Origin: Syngnathus acus
Lineage: Eukaryota > Chordata > Actinopteri > Syngnathiformes > Syngnathidae
Assembly (NCBI RefSeq): GCF_901709675.1
Contig: NW_023590221.1
Span: 1-64,000, forward strand
DNA: 64,000 nucleotides
Direction of reading: 5' to 3'
The position numbers and the translations under genes are program-made. Below, in pieces: positions 60,868 through 64,000 of this stretch (position 1 is the stretch's first letter; each line of letters starts with the position of its first letter). The notes under the pieces were generated by a model. The model ran no database searches, was not told the DNA's origin, and was given only the letters and a program-made list of their open reading frames with translations.

Positions 60868-61587
60868 CCTTGCTTGTTTGTTTGTTTTTTGTTTGTTTGT
60901 TTGTTTATTTTCACATACAAAAACAATTTAAAATGTACATAGATTAAATAAATGTGATGGAGAATGTCTAAAAAACCCTCCAGGGGCTTGCGAAGTGGCA
61001 TTCTCCAGATATATGAATACATTTAAGATAAAATTTCAATGGATAGAGAAATATGCATCCTAATACATGTCATACGGATGAAAAAAAAAATTATAACAGG
61101 GATAAGGCATACAACATACAACAATAAGGAAAAACACACCAAAACTATAACTAAAGAGAAGAATGAATGGATCCGGGTTCATTTAGCATACCATATGGAA
61201 AGTATTTAGTGTCTAAGAGAAGTGATTTCAGAGCCTTCTTAAATTGGTCCCATAAAAATAGTGGCAGCGAATTGTAAATCTTTGACCCTCTGTAGTCTAT
61301 GTTAAACTGAGTTTGGGCTGTACGGGCTATTGGTGGTCTGAGGTCATTTGAGCTGCGTGTGGGGTAATTATGGACCTGAGAATTATGTCTAAATAAGTTA
61401 TGAAAAAATAGGGGAAGGGTTCTCCCCAATGAGCCTTGAACAAAGAGACCAATTTGAAGATGATTGACTTGAAAAACAGTGAGGACACCTAGCCGAGTAA
61501 AAAGAGGCTGACATGAATGTTTCGGATGTACACAACATATTACTCTTAGAGCTCGTTTCTGCAGACGATATATAGGCTCAAGTTTGG
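60868..61587 (-). mobile_element. 5'-truncated LINE, RT C-terminus
   Basis: A TTTG tandem run (60868-60911) forms the tail side. 61151-61580 (minus) encodes LQKRALRVICCVHPKHSC, PLFTRLGVLTVFQ, YPTRSSNDLRPP, DYRGSKIYNSLP and FKKALKSLLLD, the C-terminal region of a jockey/CR1-like LINE RT. It borders copy B of the tRNA-Ser module at 61588. Confidence 0.7.
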
Positions 61588-61857
61588 CACTTCTTTTGTG
61601 GCTTAGCTCTTCTTCGTTTCACATCTAAAGTATCGTATCAGTTTACCTTGTAGCTTATACTACACCGTACATGCCATATCATGTCGCCCATACAACTCAT
61701 GCATGAGATGCGATGGCTGAGATATTTAGGCGATGGGTTGCTACTCCATTGTGCTCTCCACTCATAATTTCATCACATCCTCGTCGGATTTTCATTATCT
61801 TCACAAAGTATCTTGGCACAACGTACATAACGTGACATGTCATCACCAGATGAACAA

Positions 61858-61939
61858 GACGAGGTGGCCGAGAGGTTAAGGCGATGGATTGCTAATCCAT
61901 TGTGCTCTGCACGCATGGGTTCAAATCCCATCCTCGTCG
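61858..61939 (+). tRNA. tRNA-Ser (anticodon GCT)
   Basis: 82 nt. Acceptor GACGAGG/CCTCGTC 7/7, anticodon stem ATGGA/TCCAT 5/5 around TTGCTAA, long variable arm TGTGCTCTGCACGC, T stem ATGGG/CCCAT 5/5, discriminator G. This is the best-formed tRNA in the window. No clear T4 run lies in the first 20 nt downstream. Confidence 0.88.
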
Positions 61940-61962
61940 AAAGTTGATGTTAAATTGTTGTA

Positions 61963-62532
61963 CAGTGGAGCCCGGTTCTCAAACAAATCATTATTTGAAC
62001 AAAAAATTCGAGAATTTTTTGCTTCAGATGTCGAACGAAATTCGATTGTCGAACCTCGCGAGCCAACTGACTCCGTTCGTTATTACATTCTCGTTACTCT
62101 GAGGATTGCAACAACTCTAATCATGCCTCCAAAGGAAGCAAGTGGGAGCAGTAAAGCCATCCTAAAACACAAAGACGCTCCTAAAGCAATGCAACAGTGA
62201 GCGCCCGGCGCGCTGCGGTTGCGCGATCGGACCAAATTAAGCTCTCTGCGCACTGAGGTCCACTTAAATTTTGGAAAGTACATCAGGACTTTAAAAATAT
62301 TTTCTAAATTTTAGCGACCGCTCTGTCACAATAATGCGACCAGCATCGGCGAAGCACTGCAGTTGTGCGATCGGACAAAAATGCGCAAATGAAAAAATAC
62401 TTTAAAAAGGCGGGGTTTTTTTTGCTTGGAACGGATTAATTTCTTTCCATTATTTGTAATGGGAAAACATGATTCGCAATTTGAACGATTCACTTCAACA
62501 ACCTTCTGTGGTCGAAAACCGAGGCTCCACTG
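61963..62532 (+). mobile_element. pogo/Tigger-like non-autonomous element, copy B
   Basis: TA-flanked. Ends CAGTGGAGCCCGGTTCTC and GAAAACCGAGGCTCCACTG. Same short MPPKEASGSS frame (62124). Orthologous to 57075-57642 by position within the duplicated module. Confidence 0.85.
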
Positions 62533-62584
62533 TATCTGTAATCTGGTTTGTATTTGACTCAATATAGTAATCTTTATACTCTTT

Positions 62585-62961
62585 GGCAGCTCGGTGATAC
62601 ACTGGTTAGAATGTCCGCTTCACAGTTAAGAAAGTGCGGGTTTGATTCCATCAACGACTGTTGTGTGTTGTCGATGATGTCCGTTGTTTGGTCAGGAAAA
62701 CTAAGATGTGGGGTAACGGTTGGTTCTTTATTGGCAAGATCTTGGGTTGTTTAATGGCGGTCAGTACGCATGGCACTTCAGCAGATGTAACAACACCCCC
62801 CATCTCCAGATCAGAAGGTTCTATACTGTCCGGAAAAGGCGGGAAAGCGTCACCTGACCATTTGGTATCTATGTGTATTGGAGAGTCACTGCCCTGTGTG
62901 TGCGTGTGTGTGTGCGTGTGTGTGTGTGGGTGTGTATATGTGCGTGTGTGTGTGTGTGTGT
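62585..62961. repeat. tRNA-like head, LTR-like segment and GT microsatellite, copy B
   Basis: As in copy A; the LTR-like part starts TGTTGTGTGTTG at 62659 and ends at GTCACTGCCCTGTGTG. Confidence 0.5.
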
Positions 62962-62969
62962 ATCCAAAG

Positions 62970-64000
62970 ACCTCAACGGTGGGAGTGGCGGAGGATGACA
63001 CTGTGAGTCACAACGGCACTGAAGGCGGACGAAGGCTGCAACAGAGGGTGGTCTCCAATCGTCATGGACCCATGCCATTGGATCCCGGCCCCTTTCTGCC
63101 AAGGACCGTGTGGTGGCTGCAGGCGCATCAGTCTCCCCACGCTAAAAGACGTCACGCGCAGGCGTCCTCCTGAAGGGAACGTATTCCATTTTACATCCTG
63201 GACAACAAAGTCCTGTGGCGATCAGGAAGTGGTAACGGGGGCAGGACAGTGAGGTCTGGCAGCCCCTAGCCACAACCTGACACACAGGCGGGGGGTGTTA
63301 GATTCAGTCGTTAAGTTCTTGGACTGAGGCAGAAGAGCTTCTCGGCAGCTGCACCCATGACTGAGCAGCCCTATTTAGGATCCACTCTGCTCACCCCATT
63401 TAGGGGAGGGGGTTAGAAAAGGTACCCTAAACATAGCCTGCCTCCCAAATCCTGTCTGGAATACCGCATCCAGAGGGATCACCATCACGCGGTCAGAAAC
63501 AAAAACATGTACACATTGGAGCCTGGAACGTGCGGACCCTAACGGACAACCAAGCCAGTGATCGACCTGAAAGGCGAACTGCCATCATCTCCAGAGAGCT
63601 AAGGAAGTTCCAGATCGACATCGCAGCACTCTCCGAGACCCGACTAGCAGATGAAGGGCAGCTGAAGGAGGAAAAAGGTGGATATACTTTCTTTTGGAAA
63701 GGAAAACCTGCAACTGAGCCAAGAATCCATGGTGTGGGTTTTGCTATCAAGAACCGCCTCATCAACCACCTCCATGAACTCCCTGTGGGCATTAACGAGC
63801 GCCTAATGACCATACGCCTGATGCTTGCCAACAATCAGATGGCCACGGTCATTAGTGCCTATGCACCAACACTCGATGCACAGGACGAAGTTAAGGAGGC
63901 CTTCTACGCTGACCTAGACAAAGTCCTATCGGACGTCCCCAAGGAGGATAAGCTAATCCTGCTTGGAGACTTCAACGCCAGAGTGGGACGAAACCACCAC
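62970..64000 (+). mobile_element. LINE 5' region and endonuclease, runs off the window
   Basis: The leader 63000-63300 is homologous to 46430-46740 (inverted), for example GACAACAAAGTCCTGTGGCGA. The coding part follows and continues past 64000, so this copy may be more complete than the one at 43525-46740. Confidence 0.78.
63482..64000 (+). CDS. LINE endonuclease domain, partial (3' end outside)
   Basis: An open frame in phase with codon 63515 runs to the last base with no stop; it has no ATG before the domain start, so the start codon is not defined. Motifs: IGAWNVRTL, IDIAALSETRL (E of the active site), GFAIKNRL, INERLMTIRL, VISAYAPT and LLGDFNARVG. The fold is an apurinic-type endonuclease, used to nick the target site. 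The paralog at 43577-46397 lacks the first half of this domain. Confidence 0.75.

Larger units (their letters stand above)
61588..62961 (+). repeat. tRNA-Ser / pogo-like / LTR-like module, copy B
   Basis: Same order as copy A: decayed tRNA-Ser (61703-61795), tRNA-Ser (61858-61939), pogo-like (61963-62532), tRNA-like (62585-62658), LTR-like (62659-62895), GT run (62898-62961). Confidence 0.85.

Overview
The window looks like repeat-dense, gene-poor DNA from a ray-finned (teleost) fish. The grounds are the transposon families that can be read directly: L2/Maui-type, Rex1-type, CR1-type and RTE (Rex3-like) LINEs, BEL/Pao and gag-type LTR retroelements, hAT and pogo/Tigger-like DNA elements, and teleost SINE-like repeats with a GGAT tail. 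No species can be named from sequence alone. I see no complete single-copy host protein gene, no rRNA and no CRISPR array. The only hints of host coding sequence are one possible terminal exon (38737-38964, minus) and a broken C2H2 zinc-finger fragment (about 59890-60147, minus).

Layout. 1-3730: SINE tail, tRNA-Pro and tRNA-His relics, two hAT-type insertions and minisatellites. 3730-19970: a three-level nest. A LINE (3730-4924 and 18374-19969) is split by a BEL/Pao LTR element (4925-18368), which is itself split by an L2-type LINE (7186-10363) and by a short gag-only LTR element (12311-14765). 20000-25080: MITE fragments, then a tRNA-rich stretch (a tandem Met-type array plus Arg and Lys tRNAs) interrupted by a hAT element. 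25134-30120: a decayed Rex1-type LINE, a pogo-like element, tRNA-Arg/His relics and SINE-like repeats. 30132-35470: a CR1-type LINE split by a nearly intact, opposite-strand L2-type LINE. 36018-38290: a second copy of the tRNA-Pro module, nested DNA transposons, an L2 3' end and a tRNA-Gln relic. 40215-42665: tRNA halves fused to degenerate telomere-like repeats, then a tandem array of glutamine-type tRNA bodies mostly carrying a glutamate (CTC) anticodon. 43366-50300: a LINE ending in a zinc finger, an inverted copy of a tRNA-Ser/LTR-like module, and a deletion-derived L2. 50300-56160: tRNA-Gln and tRNA-Val copies and an RTE-type LINE with an uninterrupted 1059-codon frame. 56700-64000: two direct copies of the tRNA-Ser / pogo-like / LTR-like module, the second followed by a LINE endonuclease frame that runs off the right edge.

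Two themes link the parts. First, tRNA-derived sequence is everywhere (about 40 loci: Pro, His, Arg, Met-type, Lys, Gln/Glu, Val, Ser, Thr), often beside TTAGGG-like degenerate repeats. A few look foldable: Arg-TCG 24322, Ser-GCT 61858 and 56970, Gln-CTG 50321, Lys-CTT 24871 and a Met-bodied tRNA with a Thr anticodon at 23865. Second, insertions often left target-site duplications and sometimes an uninserted paralogous copy in the same window, so the order of events can be read. The most unusual content is the set of tRNAs whose body and anticodon disagree, and the gag-only LTR element with nearly identical LTRs. All calls were made by eye; no similarity search or folding program was run.
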